A stretch of DNA of 29,921 nt from UBA1306 sp964396415. Lineage in GTDB: Bacteria > Spirochaetota > Spirochaetia > Treponematales > Rectinemataceae. Positions 7,639 to 15,653 of this stretch are shown one piece after another (position 1 is the first letter of the stretch; each line of letters begins with the position of its first letter). The stretch spans positions 1 to 29,921 of the forward strand of contig CAYNFM010000047.1 in assembly GCA_964396415.1 (NCBI GenBank), given 5' to 3'. The position numbers and the translations under genes are program-made. The notes beneath the pieces are model-generated. The model searched no databases and was not told the DNA's origin. It saw only the letters and a program-made list of their open reading frames with translations.

Positions 7639-7674
7639 CGAGGCTCTGCATACCTTGGCGGTATGCTCGCCTCG
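7639..7674. promoter_or_regulatory. Second dyad with ATAC-N7-GTAT core, similar to the LysR-gene dyad
   Basis: GCATACC (7648-7654) and GGTATGC (7660-7666) flank TTGGC, giving an ATAC-N7-GTAT core at 7650-7664. Outer arms CGAGGC (7639-7644) and GCCTCG (7669-7674) extend it. Read on the minus strand it has CCTCGA before and CCTCGAAAAA after, resembling the plus-strand form of the dyad at 5402-5437. Its centre is 97 bp upstream of the 118-residue gene. The hairpin is followed by A rather than T on the transcribed strand, so it does not look like a terminator of the DoxX gene. Confidence 0.45.
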
Positions 7675-7692
7675 AGGAGGGGATCGGCGCCG

Positions 7693-8100
7693 TCAGCGAC
7701 CTCTTCCGAGCCTGAGCCTTCCGGGACCGAGGAGGACGATGGCGAGCGCGCTCAGCAGGAAGAAGACATCCAGCTCCATCGCCCAGCCTCCGGACTTCGT
7801 AAGCGTGAAAAAGGCCGGCAATCTGACCAGGAGGATGGCCACGACGAGATCGAAGGCCACGACGAGGGCCGAGAGGCGGGTCCAGAACCCGGCGACTATC
7901 AGGACCGGCGCCACTACTTCGCCGATGTAGACGCCATACGCTATCAGCTGGGGGAGATGGTGGGCGGACAGACCGCCTTTGATGAATTCGATTCCGTTCG
8001 CTATCTTGCCGACTCCGTGAAAGATCAGCAGCACGCCGAGCATTATCCTCAGGACCAGCTTGCCGACGTCTTCGACGTCGATTCTCTTGGTTTCGTCCAT
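7693..8100 (-). CDS. DoxX-family membrane protein
   Basis: A 135-residue integral membrane protein with four predicted spans (about 13-33, 47-70, 74-95 and 105-125). The pattern RIMLGVLLIFHGVGKI near the N-terminus, followed by GEVVAPVLIVAGFWTRLSALVVAFDLVVAILL, is typical of the DoxX/DoxD-like family (PF07681). Members are small quinone-linked or redox-stress membrane proteins whose exact activity is usually unknown. A promoter with TTGACC and TACTTT lies upstream, so it is probably transcribed separately from the Hyf-like operon that ends 101 bp before it. An AGAG stretch sits a few bases before the ATG. Confidence 0.88.
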   Translation of the reverse strand: MDETKRIDVEDVGKLVLRIMLGVLLIFHGVGKIANGIEFIKGGLSAHHLPQLIAYGVYIGEVVAPVLIVAGFWTRLSALVVAFDLVVAILLVRLPAFFTLTKSGGWAMELDVFFLLSALAIVLLGPGRLRLGRGR

Positions 8101-8145
8101 TATTGCTCTCCCCGGGTCCGCGTATCGCTAAACCCTCATGGAGCT

Positions 8146-8174
8146 AAAGTATTTCCATGCCGTCGCGGGGTCAA
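8146..8174 (-). promoter_or_regulatory. Sigma-70-type promoter for the DoxX gene
   Basis: On the minus strand TTGACC (8174-8169) and TACTTT (8151-8146) are separated by exactly 17 bp, 46 bp upstream of the DoxX start codon. This lies in the short gap after the end of the Hyf-like operon. Confidence 0.5.
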
Positions 8175-8201
8175 GGTGGCCTTTCCGCTTTCCCGGCCGC
8201 C

Positions 8202-8993
8202 TCAAGTCTCGCGATCGCGGGAACCGTCCCGATCGTCGATCCTGCCCAGTAATCGGAGGAGGCCGTCGAGGATGGTCAGCGGGTGGGGCGGGCAGCCGGG
8301 TACGTAAAGATCGACGCTCAGGGAGGATCCGGCGCCTCCGAGGATTTGCGGATGGCCGCGATAGGGCCCGCCCGCTATTGCGCAGGCGCCGACCGCGATC
8401 ACTATCTTCGGCTCGGGAATCGCGTCGTAGGTCTTCCTGAGCGCCAGCTCCATGTTCCCGGTGACGGGACCGGTCACCAGGAGGCCGTCCGCGTGACGGG
8501 GCGAGGCGACGAATTGCACTCCGAAGCGGCCCAAGTCCCAGGCTAGGGTGTTGAGTACGTTCACGTCGGCCTCGCAGGCGTTGCAGCCTCCGGCGCTGAG
8601 CTCGCGAAGCCTGAGCGATCGCCCGAAAAGCCGCTTCGCCTTCCTGTCCAAAGCATGGGCGAGCGTCATCGCGCGCTGTCCTTCGGCCAGCATAAGGTCC
8701 TGTCTGCGGCTTACCGCCATGCGATAGTCCAGAGTGAAGCGTATGGCTCCACGAGGGCAGGCGCTCGCGCAGTCCCCGCAAAAGATGCAGGCGCCGAGGT
8801 CCAGGTGTCCGATGCCCGGCTCCAGGGCCTCCGTAGGGCAGGCTTCGGAGCATGCGACGCAGCCCTCGGGACAGGGATCGCCCGATAGCTCGGGGCGGCC
8901 TCGATAGCGGTCCGGCATCGCGGGAGGGGAGGCGGCCGGGTACTTCATCGTGCGGCGGCCCTGACGCATTCGGACCAGTATTTCCCTAAGCAT
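8202..8993 (-). CDS. hyfI: Ehr/Hyf-like small subunit fused to an N-terminal 2x[4Fe-4S] ferredoxin
   Basis: A 263-residue fusion. Residues 41-79 carry two [4Fe-4S] motifs: C41-x3-C45-x2-C48-x3-C52-P and C69-x2-C72-x2-C75-x3-C79-P, equivalent to a separate HyfH/NuoI-type protein. From about 130 it is a NuoB/HycG-type small subunit with C137-x2-C140-E, C204 in VGACA and C234 in PGCPP, the ligands of the proximal (N2-type) cluster. It therefore carries electrons from the ferredoxin domain to the large subunit on the cytoplasmic face of the membrane complex. It starts 12 nt after the large-subunit stop and ends the six-gene cluster. With no separate hyfH gene present, the fusion supplies that role. 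The electron donor is not encoded nearby. Confidence 0.92.
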   Translation of the reverse strand: MLREILVRMRQGRRTMKYPAASPPAMPDRYRGRPELSGDPCPEGCVACSEACPTEALEPGIGHLDLGACIFCGDCASACPRGAIRFTLDYRMAVSRRQDLMLAEGQRAMTLAHALDRKAKRLFGRSLRLRELSAGGCNACEADVNVLNTLAWDLGRFGVQFVASPRHADGLLVTGPVTGNMELALRKTYDAIPEPKIVIAVGACAIAGGPYRGHPQILGGAGSSLSVDLYVPGCPPHPLTILDGLLRLLGRIDDRDGSRDRET

Positions 8994-9005
8994 CGCTTGT
9001 AGCCC

Positions 9006-10538
9006 TCACAGGTCATGTCCGCAATACGAGAGATTGAAGCTCTTGTTGCAGAGCGGGAAGTCCGAGATATCCTGGCCCCGCATCGCATAGGCCAAGGCCG
9101 GCCAGTTATGGAAGGAAGGATCGACGATCTTGTAGCGGGCGAATCGCCCGTTCCCGTCGGTGATGGCCGCGTGGCAGATCTCGCCGCGCCACCCTTCCAC
9201 CAGCGAGACGGCGAGGCTGTCGGGAGCGAGGGCCCCGAGCGGGGAGGACAGCTCGCCCGAGGGTATGGCTCCGAGCATCTCCCTCACGAACACCGCGGAT
9301 TGCTGGATCTCGAGCCAGCGCACGAAGGCCCGCGCGAAGACGTCGCCCGACTCGCAGGTCGACACGGGAACCTGGGCGAAGCGGAAGATGCCCGAGGGCT
9401 GGTCGAATCGAAGGTCGCGCGCGAGGCCCGAGGCTCGGGCGGCGGGACCGACTATGCCCAGCTCCGTCGCGACATCCTGCGGGAGAAGTCCCGTGTCCTC
9501 GAACCTGGCCATCACCGATTGATTGTCCCACAGGAGCTTGACGGCCATCGCCGTGTCCCGCTCCGCGGCCTCGAGGCGCCGCGAAAGCTCGCCCGCTCGC
9601 TCGCCGTCGAGGTCGTAGCCCACGCCGCTCGGCTCGACCAGGCCGCGCCCGAAGCGATTCCCGCAGATCAGGGCGGTCATGTTGAGGAAGTCGCCGCGGA
9701 TCCGGCCGCAAAAGCCCGCCGTCGGCTGGAAGCCGATGTCGCCGGACAGCGCGCCGAGGTCGCCCACGTGGTTCGCGAGACGCTCGAGCTCGAGGGCGAT
9801 GCCCCTGATCACCTGGGTCCGCGCGCTCTCCCGGCAGCCCGCCAGGATCTCGCAGGCCTGGGCGTAGGCTGTCGCGTGGCCGACGCTCGTATCGCCCGCC
9901 GCCGTCTCGACGTAGTGCCTCGATCTCTTCGTCGGGCCGCCGATCATGGCCTCCTCGATTCCGCGATGCTGAAAGCCCAGGGCGATCTCGAGGTGGAAGA
10001 CCTCTTCGCCGTGACACTGGAAGCGGAAATGGCCGGGCTCGATGATGCCCGCGTGAACCGGTCCCACCGCCACTTCGTGGACTTCTTCGCCCTCGACGCG
10101 GTAGAAGTCCCCGACGGCCGGCAGGATCGGCTCTCCGGCTTTCCCGTCCCAGGCGTCGCGACCCGTCCATGACGCGTGATAGCGGAGCCTCTTCATCCAA
10201 GGGTGGCCCAGGGGCTTGAGGCCGAACTGCTCCGCGATCTCGCGCTCGAAGGCGTGGGCCTGCGGGCAGAGCGGCGTCAGCGAGGGATAGGAATCCCCGT
10301 CCACGGAGGTCCTGGCGACGGAGACCCGGTTTTCCCGGTCGTAGGCGAGGATGGCGAAGAGCTGGATCCCCCCGATGTCCCTCGTCCTTGCGCCGAATAG
10401 GGAAGCTATGCGCCCGCCCGCGCCGGTCGCGCCGACGACTATGCCGGAAAACTCGTCGATCGGGAGGAGGGGAATGGAGTCGAGGGCGAGAGGGCTCTCG
10501 TTCATTATGTCCCGCGAGCCCTTGTCGTCCTTGATCAT
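9006..10538 (-). CDS. hyfG: Ehr-type large subunit: NuoC/NuoD-like, HyfG-related, lacking NiFe ligands
   Basis: A 510-residue protein from the ATG at 10538, which overlaps the previous stop as ATGA; a second ATG at 10505 is possible. Residues 20-120 resemble the 30-kDa NuoC subunit, including FEREIAEQFG and HPWMKRL. Residues 150-510 resemble the 49-kDa NuoD/HycE catalytic subunit (GFQHRGIEEAM, LELERLANHVGD, HNWPALAYAM). In true group 4 hydrogenases two CxxC pairs hold the nickel-iron site. Here the N-terminal pair is replaced by Ala214 and Thr217 in ETAAGDTSVGHATAY, and the C-terminal pair by Ser475 and Asn478 in DPSFHNW. It cannot bind NiFe in the known way. The gene order and this loss match the energy-converting-hydrogenase-related (Ehr) complexes. 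What it reduces or oxidises is unknown. Confidence 0.92.
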   Translation of the reverse strand: MIKDDKGSRDIMNESPLALDSIPLLPIDEFSGIVVGATGAGGRIASLFGARTRDIGGIQLFAILAYDRENRVSVARTSVDGDSYPSLTPLCPQAHAFEREIAEQFGLKPLGHPWMKRLRYHASWTGRDAWDGKAGEPILPAVGDFYRVEGEEVHEVAVGPVHAGIIEPGHFRFQCHGEEVFHLEIALGFQHRGIEEAMIGGPTKRSRHYVETAAGDTSVGHATAYAQACEILAGCRESARTQVIRGIALELERLANHVGDLGALSGDIGFQPTAGFCGRIRGDFLNMTALICGNRFGRGLVEPSGVGYDLDGERAGELSRRLEAAERDTAMAVKLLWDNQSVMARFEDTGLLPQDVATELGIVGPAARASGLARDLRFDQPSGIFRFAQVPVSTCESGDVFARAFVRWLEIQQSAVFVREMLGAIPSGELSSPLGALAPDSLAVSLVEGWRGEICHAAITDGNGRFARYKIVDPSFHNWPALAYAMRGQDISDFPLCNKSFNLSYCGHDL

Positions 10539-11980
10539 ATCGACGACCCCAGGTACTTGGCCGCGTCCGACAGCATGGCGCCCAGGGGAGAAGGGATGTA
10601 GATCCCGAGCAGGAGGACTATCGCCATCAAGGCCGCGATCGGCGCGACGGTGAGGAAGGTATCGCGATAGGCGATGCCTTCGACCGCCTCCGTATCCGCT
10701 CTCGGCGCGCGGCCCAGGCAGACCTTGAGCGTCGTCCTGCCCATCCCGACGAATACGACCAGGAGGAAGAAGAGGAAGAGCCCCGCGACCAGGAAGCGGC
10801 CGGCGGCGAAGGCGCCGTTGAGTATCGCGAACTCGCTCACGAAGGGCCCGAAGGGAGGAGAGCCCGTTATCGCGAACAGCCCCGCGAAGAAGAGGGAGGC
10901 GGAGAGCGGCAGGCGCCGCAGGGCCCCCGAGACCTGGTCGCTGCTCTTGCTCGCGTAGGCTCGATGGATGTTGCCGGCCGAGAGGAAGAGCAGGCCTTTC
11001 GTCGCCGCGTTGGTGGCCACGTGCAGCAGGCTTCCGTACAGGGCGGGCGCCCCGATGCCCAGGCCGAGCGCGAGGATGCCCATGTGCTCGACGCTGGAGT
11101 AGGCGAGCATGCGCTTGAAGTCCCGCTGGCCGATCATGAAGAGGCCCGCGACCGCCATCGAGAAGAGGCCCATGAAGAGCAGGAGCCTCGAGGCGAAGAC
11201 GCCTTCGCCGGCGGCCGCGCATATCTGGTAGACGCGGAGGAAGGCGAGGAAGGCGCAGCTGGTGACGCATCCCGCGAAGACCGCCCCGATGACGCCGGGC
11301 GACTCGCCGTAGGCGTCGGGCTTCCACGTGTGCATCGGCGCGAGGCCCATCTTGGTGCCGTAGCCGACGAGGAGGAGGATGAAGGCGGCGCGCAGCCAGG
11401 TCTTGGAAAGGCGGGGCGCGCAGGCGACGAGGTCCTCGAGGAGGAGACTCGGCGCGCAGCCTCCTTGCATCGCGGAATAGGCGAGGAAGAAAGTGCCGAG
11501 CAGGGCGAGGGCGATTCCGACCGAGCAGACGAGGAGATACTTCCAGGTGGCCTCGATGCTGCGCTTGGAGCGATTGAAGTAGATGAGCGGAGCCGTGACG
11601 AGGGTGGTCGCCTCCATGGCGACCCAGAGGAGGCCCAGGTGGTGGGACCAGGCGATGAGACTCATGAGCCCGAGGAAGAACAGGAGGCAGGCGCAGAATA
11701 CGCGATTGGAGCGCTCCTGCCGGTATTTCAGGTAGCCGGCGGCGTAGATCGAGCAGAAGAGGAAGAGGCCGCTGACGACGAGGAGAATGAGCCTGCCCAG
11801 GGGATCCAGGACGAGCCAGGGCGAGGGAGACTGCAGCTCGGCCCTCATGAGGACGTAGATGGTCAGCCCCGAATGGGCCGCCGCCGCGACCGGCAGGAGC
11901 CAGGGCCTCAGCCGATTCGAGGGGATGGCCATGGCGAGGCCCGCCATCAGCATCGGCATGAAGATCAGGGCGAAAGCCAC
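10535..11980 (-). CDS. hyfF: Hyf/Ehr antiporter-like membrane subunit (HyfF, NuoN/M type)
   Basis: About 481 residues with roughly 14 membrane spans. I chose the GTG at 11980, which has AAGGAG 8 nt upstream; a GTG at 11989 would overlap the previous stop but lies inside that ribosome site. Proton-pathway residues are visible: a Glu in LLWVAMEATTL, and Lys residues in GYGTKMGLAPMHTWKPDAY and RDFKRMLAYSSVEHMG, the typical antiporter-like module signature. Helix-breaking GSPPFGPFVSE follows later. It would move H+ or Na+ as the complex turns over. It sits between the HyfE-like and large-subunit genes with tight spacing, overlapping the latter by 4 bp. It resembles HyfF in gene position and length, although HyfD, HyfF and HyfB modules are related and the letter is an assignment by position. 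Confidence 0.9.
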   Translation of the reverse strand: MAFALIFMPMLMAGLAMAIPSNRLRPWLLPVAAAAHSGLTIYVLMRAELQSPSPWLVLDPLGRLILLVVSGLFLFCSIYAAGYLKYRQERSNRVFCACLLFFLGLMSLIAWSHHLGLLWVAMEATTLVTAPLIYFNRSKRSIEATWKYLLVCSVGIALALLGTFFLAYSAMQGGCAPSLLLEDLVACAPRLSKTWLRAAFILLLVGYGTKMGLAPMHTWKPDAYGESPGVIGAVFAGCVTSCAFLAFLRVYQICAAAGEGVFASRLLLFMGLFSMAVAGLFMIGQRDFKRMLAYSSVEHMGILALGLGIGAPALYGSLLHVATNAATKGLLFLSAGNIHRAYASKSSDQVSGALRRLPLSASLFFAGLFAITGSPPFGPFVSEFAILNGAFAAGRFLVAGLFLFFLLVVFVGMGRTTLKVCLGRAPRADTEAVEGIAYRDTFLTVAPIAALMAIVLLLGIYIPSPLGAMLSDAAKYLGSSI

Positions 11981-11985
11981 CTTAG

Positions 11986-12627
11986 TCACTCCTTGAGCGA
12001 GACCAGCCGGCGCGTATCCATCGAGGAGAACGCCCGGTTGATGTGATTGACGATGATCGAGATGACGAAGACTCCGACCAGGAGATCGAGGAGCATGCCC
12101 ATCTCCACGACGAGGGGGATAGCCTCGACGAGGAGCATCCCGAATATGTAGATGCCGTTTTCCAGGATCAGGTAGCCGACCGCCTGGCTGATCGCCTTGT
12201 ACCGGGTCGTGAGCTGGAGGAAGCCGATCAGGATCGTCGCGATGGAGGCCGGGACGATCAGCGCGCTCGCGCCCCGATCGGCGTTGACGAAGGGTCCCGA
12301 GATGAGGAGGGCGAAGGCGGTCGCCAGGGCGCCGAGGACGATGGAGGGCAGGAGGCCGATCAAGGGCTCGACCTCGCGCTTGATCGGAGCGTCGCGCAGG
12401 GCGCGCATCATGATGGAGGGTATGACTATCCCCTTGAGGGCGACCGCCGCGACGGCCGCGATGGCGACGGGGAGGCTGAGGCGCTGGTGCATGAGGAGGG
12501 GCAGGGCGCCGAGGAGGGCGCCCTGGGCGGCGACGATGCGGATGACCGAGAATATCCGGCTCGTGCCGAGGGCGAAGAGGTTCATCGCGAGCACGATGAC
12601 GAGCAGGGCGTTCAGAAGATCTATCAT
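11986..12627 (-). CDS. hyfE: HyfE-like membrane subunit (NuoK-related)
   Basis: A 213-residue membrane protein with about six or seven spans. The pattern GTSRIFSVIRIVAAQGALLG near the N-terminus and YLILENGIYIFGMLL near 156-170 are typical of HyfE, a NuoK-related subunit with a conserved Glu in the second motif. It would form part of the ion-translocating membrane arm. The ATG follows AGGTGAGG at normal spacing, and the stop of the previous gene lies just before. Its own stop is followed within a few bases by the start of the HyfF-like gene. Confidence 0.9.
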   Translation of the reverse strand: MIDLLNALLVIVLAMNLFALGTSRIFSVIRIVAAQGALLGALPLLMHQRLSLPVAIAAVAAVALKGIVIPSIMMRALRDAPIKREVEPLIGLLPSIVLGALATAFALLISGPFVNADRGASALIVPASIATILIGFLQLTTRYKAISQAVGYLILENGIYIFGMLLVEAIPLVVEMGMLLDLLVGVFVISIIVNHINRAFSSMDTRRLVSLKE

Positions 12628-12633
12628 CTATCC

Positions 12634-13542
12634 TCACCTCACCAGAAGTACGAAGCCCGAGCCGCAGAACAGTATCGCGCTCACGAGGAGGTAGGGCACC
12701 CGGCGCATCTTGAGTCTGGCCGTCAGGGACTCCAGCGCGCCTATCGCGACGGCGAGCGCGAGCATCTCGCCGACGAAGAGGGCCCAATCCAGGTAGGCCG
12801 TTCCCGTATGGAAGGGCGCTATCACGCTCATGAGGACGGCCCCCAGGACGAAGAGCTTCATGGACGACGAATAGAGGATCATCCCGAGGAGAGGGCCGCC
12901 GTGATCCAGGATCATGGCCTCGTGGATCATGGTGAGCTCGAGATGGGTATTCGGATCGTCCACCGGGATGCGGCAGGCCTCGGCGAGGAGGATGACGACG
13001 AGGCCCAGGCTGATCAGGATCAGGGGCGCGGCGGCTCCGGAAAAGGACCAGCCCGACGGGACCGGGAGCATCTCGCCCAGGGACAGAGAGCCCGAGAGCC
13101 TCGCCAGGACGAGGAAGGCGCAGAACAGCGCGGGCTCCGTGAGACAGGAGAAGGCGGCTTCGCGCGAGGCGCCCATCCCCTCGAAGGCGGAGCCCGTGTC
13201 GAGGGCGGCCGTCGTCGTGAAGAAGCGGGCCAGGCCGAAAAGGTAGGCGAAGAGAATCAGGTCGCCCGAGAAGCCGATCGGCGCGCCCGAGCCGCCGAAG
13301 GGCACGAGGAGTCCGGCCGCGGCCACGGCTACCAGCGTTATGACGGGTCCCATGCGGAAGGCCCAGGTCGTGGTCGCGCTCAGGACGAGGCCTTTTCGCG
13401 CGAGCTTCAGGATGTCGAAATAGGGCTGGAGCAGGGGAGCGCCGACTCGGCCGGCGAAGCGCGCCTTGGTCTTGTCGATCGTCCCGAGAAGGAGGGGGGG
13501 CAGGAGGACGAGCAGGGCTATATGGGCAATCGTATCGATCAT
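12634..13542 (-). CDS. hyfC: HyfC/HycD-like membrane subunit (NuoH-related)
   Basis: A 302-residue protein with about eight spans. The start is the ATG at 13542, 8 bp after the HyfB-like stop. It carries the NuoH/HycD features: KARFAGRVGAPLLQPYFDILKL near 27-48, GSAFEGMGASREAAFS near 117-132 with the conserved Glu, and EACRIPVDDPNTHLELTM near 188-206, with the charged loop that faces the hydrophilic arm. This subunit links the membrane arm to the catalytic module and forms part of the quinone-like chamber in complex I, although no quinone site is proven for Ehr complexes. Confidence 0.92.
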   Translation of the reverse strand: MIDTIAHIALLVLLPPLLLGTIDKTKARFAGRVGAPLLQPYFDILKLARKGLVLSATTTWAFRMGPVITLVAVAAAGLLVPFGGSGAPIGFSGDLILFAYLFGLARFFTTTAALDTGSAFEGMGASREAAFSCLTEPALFCAFLVLARLSGSLSLGEMLPVPSGWSFSGAAAPLILISLGLVVILLAEACRIPVDDPNTHLELTMIHEAMILDHGGPLLGMILYSSSMKLFVLGAVLMSVIAPFHTGTAYLDWALFVGEMLALAVAIGALESLTARLKMRRVPYLLVSAILFCGSGFVLLVR

Positions 13543-13550
13543 GGCCGGCC

Positions 13551-15650
13551 TTAGCGCGAGAAGATCCGCGGGATCAAGTCCCCGAAGGGGATGAGCGTGC
13601 AGAGCAGCAGTACCAGGATGACGAGGATATAGAGGATGTACTGTTGCGCGAGGCCTCGTTGGAACCTGCGGAACCATCCGAACAAACGCGCGGTCCCTCG
13701 GGCCGCGGGCAGGATGAGCCCGTCCAGCACCGCGTCGTCGACGTGGCTCTCCAGCCGCGACGGCGCGGGAAAGGCGCCTTCGATCCTCGGGACGCTCTCG
13801 CGCGGGCGAAGGGCCCAGGCGAACATGGCGGTGATAGTCCGCGCGAAGGAAGAGGCGGTGTATTGCATGCGCGGGCCGGGGGCCGCGTAGCCGCAGTCCC
13901 AGGTGGGCACGCGCCGGACCCGCCTCGAGCGGAGCCACTGGAAGGCCGCCAGACAGACGATCGTCACGAGCAGGATCCCGGAAACGAGTCCGATGGGCCG
14001 TAGCGGAGCGAGGTCGGCTATTCGTGGCAGCTCCCCGAGCGTCGCAGGCGAGACGGCCGCCGTGTTCACGGCGCCCGCCGCGCCCCCGACGACATACCCG
14101 ATGGCCACGACCGACCCGATGGCCGCGTCCAGGAGGGGGCCTACGAGGGCGGGCACGCAGCCGATGAGGGCGCAGCAAAGGGCCAGGACCGACATGGGCG
14201 CGAGCATGCTGGCAGGCGACTCCCGGACCCCTCCCGAAAGCGGGCCCGAATCGGGGCGGCGGGACGAACCGAGAAAGGCGATCCCGTAGACCTTCACGAA
14301 GCAGGCCAAGGCCAAGGCGCCGATCATCGCGAGGACGGGCGCCGCCACGACCGCCGCCGACACGGGCTCGCCCGGCAGCCCTACCGTCCGGAAGAGGCCG
14401 AGGTATACGAGAAGCTCGCTCACGAAGCCGTTCAGGGGCGGGAGGCCGCAGATGGCCACCGCGCCGGCGAGGAAGAGGGCGGCCGTCCACGGCATGGATT
14501 TCGCGAGACCGCCCATGAGGTCGATCCGCCTCTTCCGCGCGCCGCGGATCGCCGAGCCGGCGCCCAGGAAGAGGAGGGACTTGAAGAGGCCGTGATTCCA
14601 AACGTGAAGGAGGCAGCCCGCCAGGCCTAGGACCAGCCAATCGGCCCGATGGGCGGAGCGGCCGAGCATCGCGAGGCCGAGGCCCATCATGATGATGCCT
14701 ATGTTCTCGATGCTGTGGTAGGCCAGGAGCCGCTTGAGGTCGTGCTGGGCTATCGCGAAGACGACTCCGAGGAGGCCGCCGATCATGCCCAGGCCGAGCA
14801 CCGCGCCGCCCCAGGACGGAGGCGCCTCGGGCATCAGGAAGACGAAGCGGACGAGGGCATAGACTCCCATCTTCAGCACGACGCCCGAGAGCATCGCGGA
14901 AACGTGGCTGGGCGCATTCGCGTGCGCTCCCGGAAGCCAGAAATGCAGGGGCATGATCCCCGCCTTGAGACCGAAGCCCATCAGGGCGAGGAAGAAGAGG
15001 GCGCTCAACGCGCCCATCCCAGCGGCCCCGGCGGCGATCGGCCCCAGGGCGAAGGACCCGGTCGCCCATTTCCAGAGCGCGAACATGGCGAATATGGACA
15101 GACTGCCGATATGGGTCGCTATCAGGTAGATGAAGCCGGCTTTCCGGCTCTCCGATTCCCTATCCTCGACCGCGATGAGGAAGAAGGACGATAGGGCCAT
15201 GACCTCCCAGCCGAGTATGAAGGTCAGAGCATGCTTGGCGACGAGGAGGAGGGCCATGCCGGCGACGAGGAGGCCCCAGAAGAGCTGGAGCCTGCGCGCG
15301 CTCGCGGGGCGGTGCGCCTGGGGCCAGTATCCCAAGCCGTAGATCGAGCCGAGGCAGCCCACGAGGAAAACCGGGACCAGGAAAAAGGAGCTGAGGCCGT
15401 CGATCCCGACGAGGCCGCCTTCGGTCCCCAGCGATGGAGGGCCGGCTAAAGGCCATGGGAAAGCCGAGCCGGCGGCGATTCCGGGGACGAGGAGTCCGAG
15501 GAAGGCTCCCGAAAGGCCCGCGAGCGAGGCCGCGCATATGAGGATGACGGCGATACGCTGCGCCCAGGCCGAGCCCCGTGCCATGAAGAGGCCGGGCAGG
15601 CCGCTTACGGCCGAAAGGGCCATCGCGATAAGTATCAAGTCGAGCGTCAT
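13551..15650 (-). CDS. hyfB: HyfB-like antiporter subunit (NuoL type)
   Basis: A 699-residue membrane protein, the usual size for HyfB. The antiporter-like core has a Glu in FILGWEVMALSSFFL near 145-160, Lys residues in FGLKAGIMPLHFWLPGAH and LSGVVLKMGVYALVRF, and the histidine-bearing KRLLAYHSIENIGII. The C-terminal portion contains WDCGYAAPGPRMQYTASSF and a final membrane helix near 670-690, both characteristic of HyfB rather than NuoL proper. It would drive ion transport in the membrane arm. It begins 3 bp after the HTH/PTS-IIA stop, so it is translated from the same message as that regulator. Confidence 0.93.
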   Translation of the reverse strand: MTLDLILIAMALSAVSGLPGLFMARGSAWAQRIAVILICAASLAGLSGAFLGLLVPGIAAGSAFPWPLAGPPSLGTEGGLVGIDGLSSFFLVPVFLVGCLGSIYGLGYWPQAHRPASARRLQLFWGLLVAGMALLLVAKHALTFILGWEVMALSSFFLIAVEDRESESRKAGFIYLIATHIGSLSIFAMFALWKWATGSFALGPIAAGAAGMGALSALFFLALMGFGLKAGIMPLHFWLPGAHANAPSHVSAMLSGVVLKMGVYALVRFVFLMPEAPPSWGGAVLGLGMIGGLLGVVFAIAQHDLKRLLAYHSIENIGIIMMGLGLAMLGRSAHRADWLVLGLAGCLLHVWNHGLFKSLLFLGAGSAIRGARKRRIDLMGGLAKSMPWTAALFLAGAVAICGLPPLNGFVSELLVYLGLFRTVGLPGEPVSAAVVAAPVLAMIGALALACFVKVYGIAFLGSSRRPDSGPLSGGVRESPASMLAPMSVLALCCALIGCVPALVGPLLDAAIGSVVAIGYVVGGAAGAVNTAAVSPATLGELPRIADLAPLRPIGLVSGILLVTIVCLAAFQWLRSRRVRRVPTWDCGYAAPGPRMQYTASSFARTITAMFAWALRPRESVPRIEGAFPAPSRLESHVDDAVLDGLILPAARGTARLFGWFRRFQRGLAQQYILYILVILVLLLCTLIPFGDLIPRIFSR

Positions 15651-15653
15651 GGC

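Noticed and set aside
9006..10538. Reading the cluster as a formate hydrogenlyase or true group 4 hydrogenase.
   Set aside because: All four NiFe-binding cysteine positions are replaced and no formate dehydrogenase or maturation genes are present.
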